Notes: generated from the sequence alone by a model not told the origin. DNA of 64,000 nt from DASVEE01 sp036380735 (GCA_036380735.1 DASVEE010000067.1:197048-261047); one strand, 5' to 3'. Positions 23,910-32,469 are shown, counted from the stretch's first letter. Numbers and translations are program-made.

Positions 23910-26090
23910 TCAGTTCTTCATCCCTTCGCGGAGCGTGGCCGTGCCTCCCGCCCCCAAAAAAGCCGACACGCACCGCTCCCGCAGTGCCCCATTCGTAGCC
24001 GCCTCGACTTCGCCGAGTGTTAGCCAGCACAGCGCGTAGTCGCCCTGCTCCGCCGCATGGATCACGAACTCGATTCCTTCATCCGTCTTGGACGCTGCTG
24101 CGCCAGCGAACAGCGGCAGGTGCATCACCGGGAACGCTGCGCGCCGGTGAAGTAGAAACGCGACTTGATCGTCGCGGAGAACCGCCGGGACGTGCAAACG
24201 GAGCTCCCCACTCGTGGCGCTTAGCTGCACAACCTCATCGCGGCCCACGGGGACGCGGCGAAGCTGCCATGCGTATCCGGGCGCGTGGATCGAGGCGAAC
24301 GCCTCTTGGATCTTCGGTGGCATTCGAGTCTGGAACGTGCCGTCTGGTTGCGCTGGAAGCGGAGAGAAGGTGTATCCCCGTGGATCTGGGGGCAGCACGC
24401 CTACTGCGGCGCCAGTTGGTGAGCCGCTCTCGGTTTGCAGCGTGAGACGTACTTGCGACGATTCTTCGACGACCAGTTCCACCGGCGCCGGGTCCGTCGC
24501 ATCTTCGATGATGATTTCTGTCGGTGATGCGGTTTCGCCGTGCCTCGTGAACGCACGCGCCAAGTAGGTACCGGGAAGCAGACCAGCCGCTTCGATGACG
24601 CCGCTATCACTGCGAAGCTCGATGATGCCGTGGCTGGAGTCGAGTTGCACGATGGAGTACGGCTGCGGACGCCCGGAATCGTCGACCACCGCGCCGCGGA
24701 GAGTCTTGCCGTCCAGCTTGATCTCCACGCGCGGAATCGACTCTGCCGTCTCCGGAATCAGGGGGACGTCGTGGAGAGTGCGGTTGATCTGGGGATTGTC
24801 GGCTTCGACAGTGACCGCGGACCACGTGCCGTTTGGGGGCGCCGGCATCAACGCGCGGAACGATCCGTCATCGCGCGTCTTGACGTAAATCCCGGTATGT
24901 TCGGTCTCGAACTTCAGCGTCGCGGCGATCGGCTGGTCGGCCAGCAGCACGATCCCATCCACGACGTTGAGTGGGATACGCGCCTCGTGCGTCAAGTCTT
25001 CGGCAATCTCAAGGTCTGCCCGGTACCAGGAGTCGGATTCGGTCTTTCGGATGGTGAGCTGGTAGGAGCCGGGTTGCAGCCCTGCCCGTACCCATCGTCC
25101 GGTCTCCGGTACGGTCGCAGTGATTTCGCTCTCCACGACACCGTAGCGGTTGACGCGACCAAGTGCGATCGTCCATGGCGACTTCCGTGGATCGCGCGCC
25201 GGGATGACGTCGACCGTCAGCGTCTTTGGCTTTGCGAGCATGAGCGGCTCACTCAGCTGAGCTTCGCGCCCATCAATCACCAGAATCTCTCTCGTCGTAG
25301 ACACGAGATCACCCGCCACGCCACGCACCGCGTACCGACCGGCGGTCAGCACCGCGTGGAACCGGCCGCGCTTGTCGGGCCTGACAGTCGTGCTACGGAC
25401 CGCGTTTCGGTCGCTCTGCGCTGTTGGGGTGAGGCCCACGGATGCAGGACGAAACTCGATGCTGGTCTCGTTGAGCTTCAGCTTCGCGGGCCGTTCGACC
25501 GCCACCGCGCCGGTGACGCTCCCACCTTTCGTGAACCGGATGCGGCCGAGATTGACGCCCTTCCCGGCCGCGACAACTGTGGCCCAACGATGGACCGGCG
25601 CGTAGCCCGGCCGGCGTAAGGAAAGATCGTGGACCCCGACCGGCACGCGGCAGAGCCATGACTGACCTTCAACCGTGCAAGGCACGTCCCCTGATGGTGT
25701 TTGGCCATCGTCCGCACCTGAAAATCGCATCGTCAAGGCATCCAACGGCTCTGCACCCGTGACATCTGCGGTGCCCCGTGCCGGCGCCGTTGGATAGGCG
25801 ACGATGGTGACGGCCGGTGCCCCGGCTTCGGCGCGGACCGAAACCGGGGCGGCCCAAAGGGTCGCGCTTCGCAGCCGTAGCTCCCATAACCCAGGGGCTA
25901 GCTCGAGGACATCACGTTGCTGAATCTCGTGCACCGTGGGCTCCCTCGCACTGCCGTCTACGCGGTGAACGACGACGGTGAACGTGGCGCCCGGCGTCGC
26001 AACACCCGCGTCACGCGGCGAAGTCACGGCCAGCTCGACAGGCACAACATCCGCCAGCACAGCAGCGAAAAGTACAGCCGCTAAGTACAC
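23910..26090 (-). CDS. Large secreted beta-sandwich protein (carboxypeptidase-regulatory-like repeats)
   Basis: 726 aa. A short signal peptide (MYLAAVLFAAVLADVVPVEL) leads into a series of about 80-100-aa beta-rich domains. Recurrent strand signatures are GLWELRLRSATL, VPVGVHDLSLRRPGYA, LTAGRYAVRGVAGDLVS, LQPGSYQLTIRKTES and LLPGTYLARAFTRHGE, of the kind seen in carboxypeptidase-regulatory/CarboxypepD_reg domains. No enzymatic motif is seen. It is 14 bp downstream of the 114-aa Cys-rich gene and probably in its operon. It may act at the cell surface or in the periplasm as a scaffold. Confidence 0.8.
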   Translation of the reverse strand: MYLAAVLFAAVLADVVPVELAVTSPRDAGVATPGATFTVVVHRVDGSAREPTVHEIQQRDVLELAPGLWELRLRSATLWAAPVSVRAEAGAPAVTIVAYPTAPARGTADVTGAEPLDALTMRFSGADDGQTPSGDVPCTVEGQSWLCRVPVGVHDLSLRRPGYAPVHRWATVVAAGKGVNLGRIRFTKGGSVTGAVAVERPAKLKLNETSIEFRPASVGLTPTAQSDRNAVRSTTVRPDKRGRFHAVLTAGRYAVRGVAGDLVSTTREILVIDGREAQLSEPLMLAKPKTLTVDVIPARDPRKSPWTIALGRVNRYGVVESEITATVPETGRWVRAGLQPGSYQLTIRKTESDSWYRADLEIAEDLTHEARIPLNVVDGIVLLADQPIAATLKFETEHTGIYVKTRDDGSFRALMPAPPNGTWSAVTVEADNPQINRTLHDVPLIPETAESIPRVEIKLDGKTLRGAVVDDSGRPQPYSIVQLDSSHGIIELRSDSGVIEAAGLLPGTYLARAFTRHGETASPTEIIIEDATDPAPVELVVEESSQVRLTLQTESGSPTGAAVGVLPPDPRGYTFSPLPAQPDGTFQTRMPPKIQEAFASIHAPGYAWQLRRVPVGRDEVVQLSATSGELRLHVPAVLRDDQVAFLLHRRAAFPVMHLPLFAGAAASKTDEGIEFVIHAAEQGDYALCWLTLGEVEAATNGALRERCVSAFLGAGGTATLREGMKN

Positions 26091-26104
26091 GATCTGTTCT
26101 CCAG

Positions 26105-26449
26105 TTAGACGTACTTACAGGAGCCGCGAAGAACCTCGCAAACGGGCACGAGATACCCGTATCGCGGATCCACTTTGGGTTCCTTGGGGCCAGAACACTC
26201 ACAGAATCCAGGCGAAAACCGGTGCAAGGTGCAGACGCTCTTCGGCGTACCGACGGTGAGATCGCACCACTTGCAGCCGTAGGTACTGGTGCAGAGGATG
26301 GAGTAAGTCTCTGTGACGCCGTCGTTCAGCGCAATGCACTGCGACGCCGTCAGGTCGGCGCCGCATCCGAGGCCGCTGTCGATTGCGAACAGCGACCCAC
26401 CGGAAACCATGAGGAGGAGAACCAACAGGGGCAGGCGATAGAACTTCAT
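26105..26449 (-). CDS. Small secreted Cys-rich protein (ten Cys)
   Basis: 114 aa from ATG with AGAAGGAG eight bases upstream. The signal peptide is MKFYRLPLLVLLLMVSGGSL (cleavage near FA-ID). The mature part of about 90 residues has ten Cys in GCGAD, SQC, ILC, GCKWC, SVC, FCEC, PVC and GSC, enough for five disulfides. No family is recognised. It differs from the four-Cys peptides downstream but shares the export signal, size class and operon. Confidence 0.78.
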   Translation of the reverse strand: MKFYRLPLLVLLLMVSGGSLFAIDSGLGCGADLTASQCIALNDGVTETYSILCTSTYGCKWCDLTVGTPKSVCTLHRFSPGFCECSGPKEPKVDPRYGYLVPVCEVLRGSCKYV

Positions 26450-26544
26450 GCTTTCGCTCCTTCTACACCGCTGAACATGTGCGGATTGCAGCTGTCAGGG
26501 TGATTGGACGCGCACGGTACGCCCCGAAGCGAATGACGTCAATA

Positions 26545-26588
26545 AGGAGCGGATGCGTTCCGTATTAAAGTGACGCGCATCCGCTCCT
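26545..26588 (-). terminator. 13-bp-stem hairpin after the metallo-beta-lactamase-fold gene
   Basis: AGGAGCGGATGCG (26545-26557) pairs perfectly with CGCATCCGCTCCT (26576-26588) across an 18-nt loop. On the minus strand it starts 26 bases past the stop of the gene at 26615 and is followed by TTATT. It is a plausible terminator separating that gene from the Cys-peptide operon. Confidence 0.55.
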
Positions 26589-26614
26589 GCTTGCCGATAA
26601 CTCCATGATCACTG

Positions 26615-28153
26615 TCAGTTGTCGTTGAACAATTCAATGAATTCGTAGACGTAGTTCCCTGTCCCCAGCGCATCGGAGAACTCGGTGATGAAGACGCCCT
26701 TGCCGCACGGCGTGATGCCGCCGCTGCCCGGCGTCGCCGAGCCCCATGCAACCTTCGTCCAAGTACCCGCTGTCCCCACGGCGCCACAATTCGCGCGTTG
26801 CAGGCTGTCGCCGGCCGCGGCGTCGTTCGCGTATGTCGGACCGTCGATCGTGACGCTTGCGGCATCTTTCAAGGTGTACGTTTCGTCGCCGTTCATCTGC
26901 GGCATGCCGTCGGCGCTGTTGATGTAGACCACGTTGGAAGCCAAGGTCACACCCCAGAACGCCTGGAACTGCGCCTTCGTGGCGTTGCGGCCGACGATCA
27001 CGTATCCCTTCGACGGGATGATCGTGCCGGTGGGGATGGTGTAGTTGAGGAGAGCGTTCGCCTGCACCAACTTCCAGCCGCCGATGTCGCGTGCGTCCAG
27101 GTTGATCGTGCGCGGTAGCGCGGCCGCGGCGTATTCGTTCGGACCTTGGCTCACGCCGCCGTCAGCATCGACGGTGTACGTGCGCTTCCCGTCGGTGGTA
27201 ATGACGATGTTGCCGACGCAGTATCCCGACGTGCTGGCGTTCGAGCCGATCGGGCTGCCTTCCTCGCTTTGAAGCACGAATGTCGGAGGCGCCGTCACGC
27301 AGGCGACACCCCGCAGCACGTCATCGACAACGTCGATACGCGGCAGATCCCATCCGGTGGTCAGCCCGCTGCCAACGCCGATCACGGCGAGGCTCGGCGC
27401 TGCGAGGTTGAAGTACGTTGGATTGGTGCTGCTCTCGCTGCCATGGTGGTTCACGTGCAGGACGTCGATGCCGCCGGTGAAGATCAGCGGATTCGCACCG
27501 CCGGGCGAGATCGCCTGAGCCACGGCCGTCTCAACGTTAGCCTGCGACGTCGAGCGGCCGGTGCAGGCGTCGCTGCCTCCGCCAAGATCGCTGGCCCACA
27601 GGTATTCGAACCCGCCATGCTTCAGGAGCAGCGCGATCGAGCGATCGTTCTCGTTACTGACGCTGACGGAACCGCCGCCGATGATGCTGCCGTTCCGGGC
27701 AACGCAGGTCAGAGTCGCACCGCTGCCAAGGTTGATCACGGTGCCGACCGGCATCGAAACCGGGCTTCCGGCCGTCGTCGTTGCCGCGGCCGCGTTCCAG
27801 CCGGTGACACACGTCGAGGTCGTTGCGCTGCCGTTGTAGTAGTTCTTCACGTGGACGTTGTACCCGCCAGCGATGACCTCATCCATGCCGCCGAGGTGGT
27901 CGCAATGCTGGTGTCCCGCGATCATGTAGTCGAGGCCATCGGCCGGCATGATGCCGATGCTCTGCAGGTACGGCACGACGCGCGTGGTGCCGTAGCCCGT
28001 CTCCCCCGCCTCGAGGAGGACGGTGGTGCCGTTCGGTCCGACGATCAGGACGCTGCCGCCCCACCCGACGTTGATCGTGTGAATTTCGAGGTTCTGCGCT
28101 GCGACAGGAAGCGTCAGCAGCGCGCCAAGGATCACGAGCGCGAAGAATCTCAT
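26615..28153 (-). CDS. Secreted metallo-beta-lactamase-fold protein with lamin-tail-like C-terminus
   Basis: 512 aa from ATG 28151-28153, chosen because GGAGGG lies seven bases upstream (a TTG four codons earlier would place that site inside the gene). Signal peptide MRFFALVILGALLTLPVAAQ. Residues about 20-280 are ComEC/Rec2-type MBL: IHTINVGWGGSVLIVGPNGT, metal motif GHQHCDHLGG (His-x-His-x-Asp-His), LLLKHGGFEYLWASDLGGG and DVLHVNHHGSESS. The C-terminal about 150 residues (GGWKLVQANALLNYTIPTGT, VITEFSDALG-like end YVYEFIELFNDN) resemble lamin-tail domains of secreted nucleases and hydrolases. A secreted phosphodiesterase or nuclease-type activity is possible. Confidence 0.85.
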   Translation of the reverse strand: MRFFALVILGALLTLPVAAQNLEIHTINVGWGGSVLIVGPNGTTVLLEAGETGYGTTRVVPYLQSIGIMPADGLDYMIAGHQHCDHLGGMDEVIAGGYNVHVKNYYNGSATTSTCVTGWNAAAATTTAGSPVSMPVGTVINLGSGATLTCVARNGSIIGGGSVSVSNENDRSIALLLKHGGFEYLWASDLGGGSDACTGRSTSQANVETAVAQAISPGGANPLIFTGGIDVLHVNHHGSESSTNPTYFNLAAPSLAVIGVGSGLTTGWDLPRIDVVDDVLRGVACVTAPPTFVLQSEEGSPIGSNASTSGYCVGNIVITTDGKRTYTVDADGGVSQGPNEYAAAALPRTINLDARDIGGWKLVQANALLNYTIPTGTIIPSKGYVIVGRNATKAQFQAFWGVTLASNVVYINSADGMPQMNGDETYTLKDAASVTIDGPTYANDAAAGDSLQRANCGAVGTAGTWTKVAWGSATPGSGGITPCGKGVFITEFSDALGTGNYVYEFIELFNDN

Positions 28154-28228
28154 CGTTCCCTCCAAGTGTGGCGAAGCGGTTTTACGGAAGGAGGCAAGAT
28201 ATCGGGTGCGTCACTCGTGGCACGTGCG

Positions 28229-28696
28229 CTACGTCACGCGCTCCAGCGCTTCATCCTTCAAGTCGAAGATATCGATGATGATCTTCGCCGCATCACGGAG
28301 CGTCCGACGCTCGGCTGGTGTGAGGAACTCGCGCGGGCCTTGGTAAGCCGGTTCGCCCAACAGGTCGCCGACGCTCGTCTCCAGCGCGTCGGCAATCTCC
28401 TGCAGCTTGAAAACGCCCGGTATCTTCGCCGCACGATCGAGGCGCCTCGCTGCTCTTTTCCGGTGTGGCGCGTAGCGCTCGACATGCTCGAAGAGACGGG
28501 ACAACGCGTGATCCATCTTCACCATTCGACCGGCGTGGCGGCGGCTGTATTCGACCCACCGGTCGTAGACACGATTCGATAGGCTGACGATGTCGCGAAT
28601 GCTTCCGCCGCGTCTGGCCGACATGCGTGTTTCCGTGTCGGCAGCGACACCGCACAGCTCACTCAGGATTGGCGTGTGCGGAAGCTCCGGCCTCAT
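28229..28696 (-). CDS. XRE-like DNA-binding protein
   Basis: 155 aa from ATG 28694-28696, whose ATGA overlaps the TGA of the upstream gene; in-frame ATGs at 28720, 28708 and 28624 are alternatives. A helix-turn-helix of Cro/C1 type is suggested in the second half by IPGVFKLQEIADALETSVGD followed by LLGEPAYQGPREFLTPAERR. The flanking ends are helical and charged. It is the last of three coupled genes and probably regulates them or partners with them. Confidence in DNA binding is moderate. Confidence 0.65.
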   Translation of the reverse strand: MRPELPHTPILSELCGVAADTETRMSARRGGSIRDIVSLSNRVYDRWVEYSRRHAGRMVKMDHALSRLFEHVERYAPHRKRAARRLDRAAKIPGVFKLQEIADALETSVGDLLGEPAYQGPREFLTPAERRTLRDAAKIIIDIFDLKDEALERVT

Positions 28697-29220
28697 TCCT
28701 CGGTGCATCGCGATACCCAACCAGCTCCCCGTCGTCTTCGATCGTATGGAAAGGACCAGGCATCAACCATCCCTGGGTGCCGCGCCTCCAGTTCCTCAGC
28801 TTCGTCGAAGGACACGTCGATGCCCCACAGGATCAGATCACTGGGCTCGACGCGTTGACGTTGCGCCTGCAGTTCCAGCGCAATCGCTTTGAACGCGGGA
28901 ACGCGGACACTCAGCTCCACGAGGCGCCACAACGCCGGTACGGTAGACGCCTGTTCGGAGCCTAACGCGCGGTCGATTTCCGTGATCGGCCAGCGGAGCT
29001 CCGCCAGTAAAATCATCTCCTCCCAGGACAGGAGTTCCCCGTTCTCGCGGGAGAATCTGGACTTGTCCACCCAGTCGACGGTCTTGTCCAGCAGTCTCGC
29101 GGCATTCGCTCGCGTGAATTGCCGCCGGTTGTGGAAGATTGAGCGAATGCGCTTGTGCTGTCTGGCCACGGCACGCGCAAGCAATCGCGGTTGAGGATGT
29201 GGTACGTCCTTCTCTCTCAT
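28693..29220 (-). CDS. Protein of unknown function, distant paralogue of the gene at 29246
   Basis: 175 aa from ATG 29218-29220 with AAGGGA upstream; an earlier ATG at 29259 would overlap the previous gene. The segment DGxL-like GELLSWEEMILLAELRWPIT, then ALGSEQASTVPALWRLVELS and VRVPAFKAIALELQAQRQRV parallels the neighbouring protein (ALDWDEVAYLTIEAWPRTWL, TLGAEAAVLPPYLRPVDVSV, LPIYVVVALHQQFESAR). So the two share one unnamed domain. The N-terminal 60 residues are basic. No catalytic motif is seen. Confidence 0.65.
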   Translation of the reverse strand: MREKDVPHPQPRLLARAVARQHKRIRSIFHNRRQFTRANAARLLDKTVDWVDKSRFSRENGELLSWEEMILLAELRWPITEIDRALGSEQASTVPALWRLVELSVRVPAFKAIALELQAQRQRVEPSDLILWGIDVSFDEAEELEARHPGMVDAWSFPYDRRRRGAGWVSRCTEE

Positions 29221-29245
29221 TTCGATCCCTTGGCCACTGGCTGCC

Positions 29246-29767
29246 CTAAGCTCCGCCATGCGGATAGTCGTACGCCTCGTTGAAGTCGGAGTCGGCGCGA
29301 AGTTCGTCGACGGTTTCACTTTCAATGGCCAGGTGGAGGAGACGCGCGACGTAGTCGTGGAACGTCAGTCCGCGTCGCGCTTCGGCAGTAGTTCGTGCGG
29401 ACTCGAACTGCTGGTGCAGCGCCACCACGACGTAGATCGGCAGGGAAACGGAGACGTCTACCGGGCGCAGATACGGTGGCAGCACGGCGGCCTCGGCGCC
29501 GAGGGTGTTCACGAGCCAGGTACGCGGCCACGCCTCGATCGTGAGATAGGCAACCTCGTCCCAATCAAGCGCCGCGTCGCCAGTCGCGAATGGCTCGGCC
29601 AACCGGCCGTCCGTACGTGCGTCTGCATACAACTCCGCCTCCAACTGGCCGGTGAGACGTGCCGCGACTTCGAGTGAGACCGGCTCGCGGCTTCCGGCGA
29701 AGAAGGCCAGAAGCGTTTCCCGATCCGGGCGCTCCGCTTCGCTCGTCGTCGCGTTCATCTCCGTCAC
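29246..29767 (-). CDS. Protein of unknown function, first of a three-gene minus-strand unit
   Basis: 173 aa from GTG 29765-29767; GGAGG six bases upstream decides this start over the ATG three codons in. It carries the domain shared with the next gene: a helical N-terminus (VSLEVAARLTGQLEAELYAD), the W/WP core (LDWDEVAYLTIEAWPRTWLV), a LGAEAAVLPPYLRPV linker and a long helix (IYVVVALHQQFESARTTAEA). The end is acidic. No known family is recognised. It is divergent from the ECF sigma gene across about 190 bp. Confidence 0.65.
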   Translation of the reverse strand: MTEMNATTSEAERPDRETLLAFFAGSREPVSLEVAARLTGQLEAELYADARTDGRLAEPFATGDAALDWDEVAYLTIEAWPRTWLVNTLGAEAAVLPPYLRPVDVSVSLPIYVVVALHQQFESARTTAEARRGLTFHDYVARLLHLAIESETVDELRADSDFNEAYDYPHGGA

Positions 29768-29956
29768 CTGGTTCCTCCGTCACCGGCCACATGCGGCTCT
29801 GCGTGGCCCGTATAAGAGTCTTTTACCGGCGTTGCATCCCGGCACGGGCTCCGATTTCCTGACCTTCAGTCATGTCTGTTACTTGCATTTCCTGACATAC
29901 GTGCTGAAATGGGTAGGGAAGTGGTGCCGTTGGAACACTCCGACTCGGAGAGAGTG

Positions 29957-30511
29957 ATGCAGGAGCCCCGCAGAGAGGCAACACACGAGACGTCCGTCCG
30001 GCCGGACCCGCCGAGCGACGCGCCCGAGGCGTTCGAGGAGGCTTATCTGCAGTTTGCTCCGCTGCTCCGCAAGATCGCGATTGGAAAGTTCAGAATCCCG
30101 CCGGCCGACGCCGAGTCCCTCGTGCACGACGTCTTTGCGACGTACTTCACGAATGCGCAGGAAGTCCACGAGGTGGGACCGTATCTCGTCGGAGGTATCT
30201 GCAACGCTTCGCGGCAGTACAGGCGGAGGACGGACGCGGCGAACGAGCTCTTTTGCGGCGAGTCACCGTGCGCCGCAGCCCCCGCGGAGCCGATGGTCCG
30301 TGAGGTGGAGAGACGGATTCTCCTTGGCCGCATGCTTGCCCGGATCGGCAGCCGCTGCCGCGAGATTCTGGAGCAGTACTACGTCAACGGCGAGAGCACG
30401 GACGCGATCGCGCAGCGGCTGCGGTTCAAGGCTACAACCGTGCACATATTGCTGCACAAGTGCCGCAAACGCGCCCTGCTGGCCTATCACGCGATGGAGC
30501 GGCACCGGTGA
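29957..30511 (+). CDS. ECF-type RNA polymerase sigma factor
   Basis: 184 aa from ATG 29957, preceded by GGAGAG; ATG 29909 in the same frame is an alternative. Sigma region 2 is seen in FEEAYLQFAPLLRKIAIGKF and SLVHDVFATYFTNAQEVHEV, then YLVGGICNASRQYRRR. Region 4 is LARIGSRCREILEQYYVNGE followed by STDAIAQRLRFKATTVHILL (helix-turn-helix) and HKCRKRALL. It should direct RNA polymerase to a specific promoter set. Its TGA overlaps the GTG start of the zinc-finger/TPR gene (GTGA, 30508-30511), the usual arrangement for a sigma/anti-sigma pair. Confidence 0.85.
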   Translation: MQEPRREATHETSVRPDPPSDAPEAFEEAYLQFAPLLRKIAIGKFRIPPADAESLVHDVFATYFTNAQEVHEVGPYLVGGICNASRQYRRRTDAANELFCGESPCAAAPAEPMVREVERRILLGRMLARIGSRCREILEQYYVNGESTDAIAQRLRFKATTVHILLHKCRKRALLAYHAMERHR

Positions 30512-31845
30512 AACACATCCTCGAGTCTGATCTCGCGCTCTTTGCGTTTGGTCCAGATGCCGTGAGCCCTGCGCGTCGTGCGGAGATCGAAGCGCACGTT
30601 GCGACCTGCCATGACTGCCAAGCTTCGCTGGATTTTTTCGTCGTGGCGGAAGGTGATCTGAAAGACGACGACACGTGGGAACAGGCACTTGGGTCGGAAA
30701 CACGCACGTCGCTCTTGGCCTACGGCGCACAGGTTGCCACCGAAGATAGCGAGGCGGAGGAACTGCTCCGGCCGTTCATCGAGAATCCCATTCAGGCCGC
30801 GTGGACGTCGCTCAGTACAAGGCGGCGCTACCGTACCGGTGGCGTCGTACGAAAGCTGAGCGCCGCGGCGCATAGCGTGTGCGAAAGCGATCCGTTGGTT
30901 GCCCTCACATTGGCTGAGACAGCTGTGGCGGTGGCCGAGTCGCTGGCTGATGATCTTTACCCCGCGCAGGCGGTGCATCAACTCCGTGGTACTGCGTGGA
31001 AGGAGCGAGCAAACGCCCAGATGCTTCTCGGTCAGTTCCCGGAGGCGCATGGCTCGCTCGACCACGCCGAACGTGCTTACCGGCGGGTTACCCACAACGC
31101 GTTGGGTTTATCGATGGTCGCCTTGGTAAGGGCGGCCGTGATGTACGAACAGCAGCGATTGGATGACGCTATGGTCATCGCGCAGCGTGCCGAGCTTGGG
31201 TTCTCGCATTTGGGTGATGACAAACGCCGGATGGACGCTCGGTTTCTGCGGGCGAGCATCCTCTTCGAGGCTGGCGCCGCTGGCGATGCCGCAACGCTGT
31301 TCCAGGAAGTGATCGATTACGGGCAACAGATCCGAAGTCCGCTATGGGAGGCGCGTGGTTCATATGCCCTGGCTAACGCTGAGATCGATCTCGGACGTCT
31401 TTCCGACGCGGCGATGCACTTCCACCGCGCACTGGTTACCTTTCGGGCAATTGGGCCAGATCCCGACCGCATTGCCACAGAGTGGGGTATCGCACGTGTC
31501 GTTTTGCAAAGCGGAAGGCTGCCGGAGGCGATCCGGCGTCTAAAAGACGTGGCTGCGGACTACGAGAAGGGCGGGATGGTTACTGACGCGGCCCTCGTCG
31601 GGCTAGATATCGTCGAGGCGCTTCTCGCCCTTGGCCGAACATCCGAGATCACGAAGCTGGCGCAACACCTGTTCTCCGTATTCAGGAAGGCGGGCATGTT
31701 GACTGGCGCCCTCTCCGCCATGGCCTACATGAAAGATGCGGCAGCGCAGGCACGGCTGACACAGCACGATGTTGGAAAAATCCGCACGTTCCTTAGGCGC
31801 GCGGCACGTCAGCCAGCACTCAAATTCGCCCCGCCTCATGGCTGA
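30508..31845 (+). CDS. Zinc-finger / TPR protein, candidate anti-sigma factor or peptide sensor
   Basis: 445 aa from GTG 30508, overlapping the sigma gene by four bases. The N-terminal 35 residues match anti-sigma zinc fingers (RRAEIEAHVATCHDCQASLD; HxxxCxxC). No membrane helix follows. Instead residues about 110-420 are TPR-like helical pairs (ALTLAETAVAVAESLADDLY, AHGSLDHAERAYRR, DAAMHFHRALVTFRAIGPDP, ITKLAQHLFSVFRKAGMLTG). The C-terminal AGML..ALSAMAYMKDAAAQ unit closely matches the protein at 37181. Family knowledge suggests it binds the sigma; sensing of a peptide through the TPRs is a hypothesis. Confidence 0.82.
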   Translation: MKHILESDLALFAFGPDAVSPARRAEIEAHVATCHDCQASLDFFVVAEGDLKDDDTWEQALGSETRTSLLAYGAQVATEDSEAEELLRPFIENPIQAAWTSLSTRRRYRTGGVVRKLSAAAHSVCESDPLVALTLAETAVAVAESLADDLYPAQAVHQLRGTAWKERANAQMLLGQFPEAHGSLDHAERAYRRVTHNALGLSMVALVRAAVMYEQQRLDDAMVIAQRAELGFSHLGDDKRRMDARFLRASILFEAGAAGDAATLFQEVIDYGQQIRSPLWEARGSYALANAEIDLGRLSDAAMHFHRALVTFRAIGPDPDRIATEWGIARVVLQSGRLPEAIRRLKDVAADYEKGGMVTDAALVGLDIVEALLALGRTSEITKLAQHLFSVFRKAGMLTGALSAMAYMKDAAAQARLTQHDVGKIRTFLRRAARQPALKFAPPHG

Positions 31846-31943
31846 GCCAAAAATCCCGTATAGGTTCCTTGGCGCTGAGACACACTTCTTGATGAGGGCG
31901 CCCTCCCAAAGAACGCCGGCGACAGCCGGTTCCAGGAGGGCTT

Positions 31944-32249
31944 ATGCGAAGTGTGTCCAAAGGTATGTTGCAGGGCGTAGCGCTGCTGACGTTAGTGGCT
32001 GCGCTGGCTTTCGCACCCACGGTGAAGGCAGATGAGGTTGACCCAAATCAGCCGCTCGAAGCGCGGATTCGTCCACCTATCGGTGTAACGTCGAATACAC
32101 CGTCGTCAACGCCCGAACGCCCGGACCAGCCGGTCGAAGCGCGGATTCTTCCTCCCATCGGCGTCACGTCGAAAGCACCAGCACCACCATCTTTCATGGA
32201 GTTGCTCTTCGGCTGGATCGAGATGCGTTTTCGGTTAGCAGTCGAATGA
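31944..32249 (+). CDS. Exported small protein with a duplicated 15-residue motif
   Basis: 101 aa from ATG 31944; CAGGAGGG lies six to seven bases upstream. The signal peptide is MRSVSKGMLQGVALLTLVAA..LAFAPTVKA. The mature part contains two near-identical copies, QPLEARIRPPIGVTS (about residues 36-50) and QPVEARILPPIGVTS (about 62-76), separated by a Ser/Pro/Thr spacer, then an amphipathic end (FMELLFGWIEMRFRL). No enzyme fold is expected. Its place 98 bp after the sigma/TPR pair makes it a candidate secreted pro-peptide. The family is unknown. Confidence 0.75.
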   Translation: MRSVSKGMLQGVALLTLVAALAFAPTVKADEVDPNQPLEARIRPPIGVTSNTPSSTPERPDQPVEARILPPIGVTSKAPAPPSFMELLFGWIEMRFRLAVE

Positions 32250-32268
32250 TCAAGCGAACGAGCGCGAC

Positions 32269-32371
32269 GGGTCATCCCCTGACCCAACACGCTCGGAGCG
32301 AGCAAATATCGTCGCGGTACCCGGTAGGGAGTCGCCACGGCTCCACCACTCCGTAGATGGAGTCGTGGCGA
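32269..32371. other. Hairpin-rich intergenic stretch
   Basis: It holds GGGTCA/TGACCC (32269-32285) and a 14-bp stem TCGCCACGGCTCCA (32332-32345) pairing with TGGAGTCGTGGCGA (32358-32371) with one G-T wobble. Neither has a T-run. They could terminate or process the message between the exported repeat peptide and the AraC-like gene. Confidence 0.55.
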
Positions 32372-32469
32372 TGACGCACCGGCAGGCTTTAGTCCAGGCG
32401 CAGTCTTCCCAACCACCTTCACCCGTCCGGGACAGTCGTTCGTCGCCGCGGCTCCACCACCGTCCGACG

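Noticed and set aside
31846..31943. Riboswitch in the leader of the exported repeat peptide
   Set aside because: GC-rich stems (GGCGC/GGCGCC, CGCCGG/GCCGG) are visible but no known aptamer consensus could be matched by eye.
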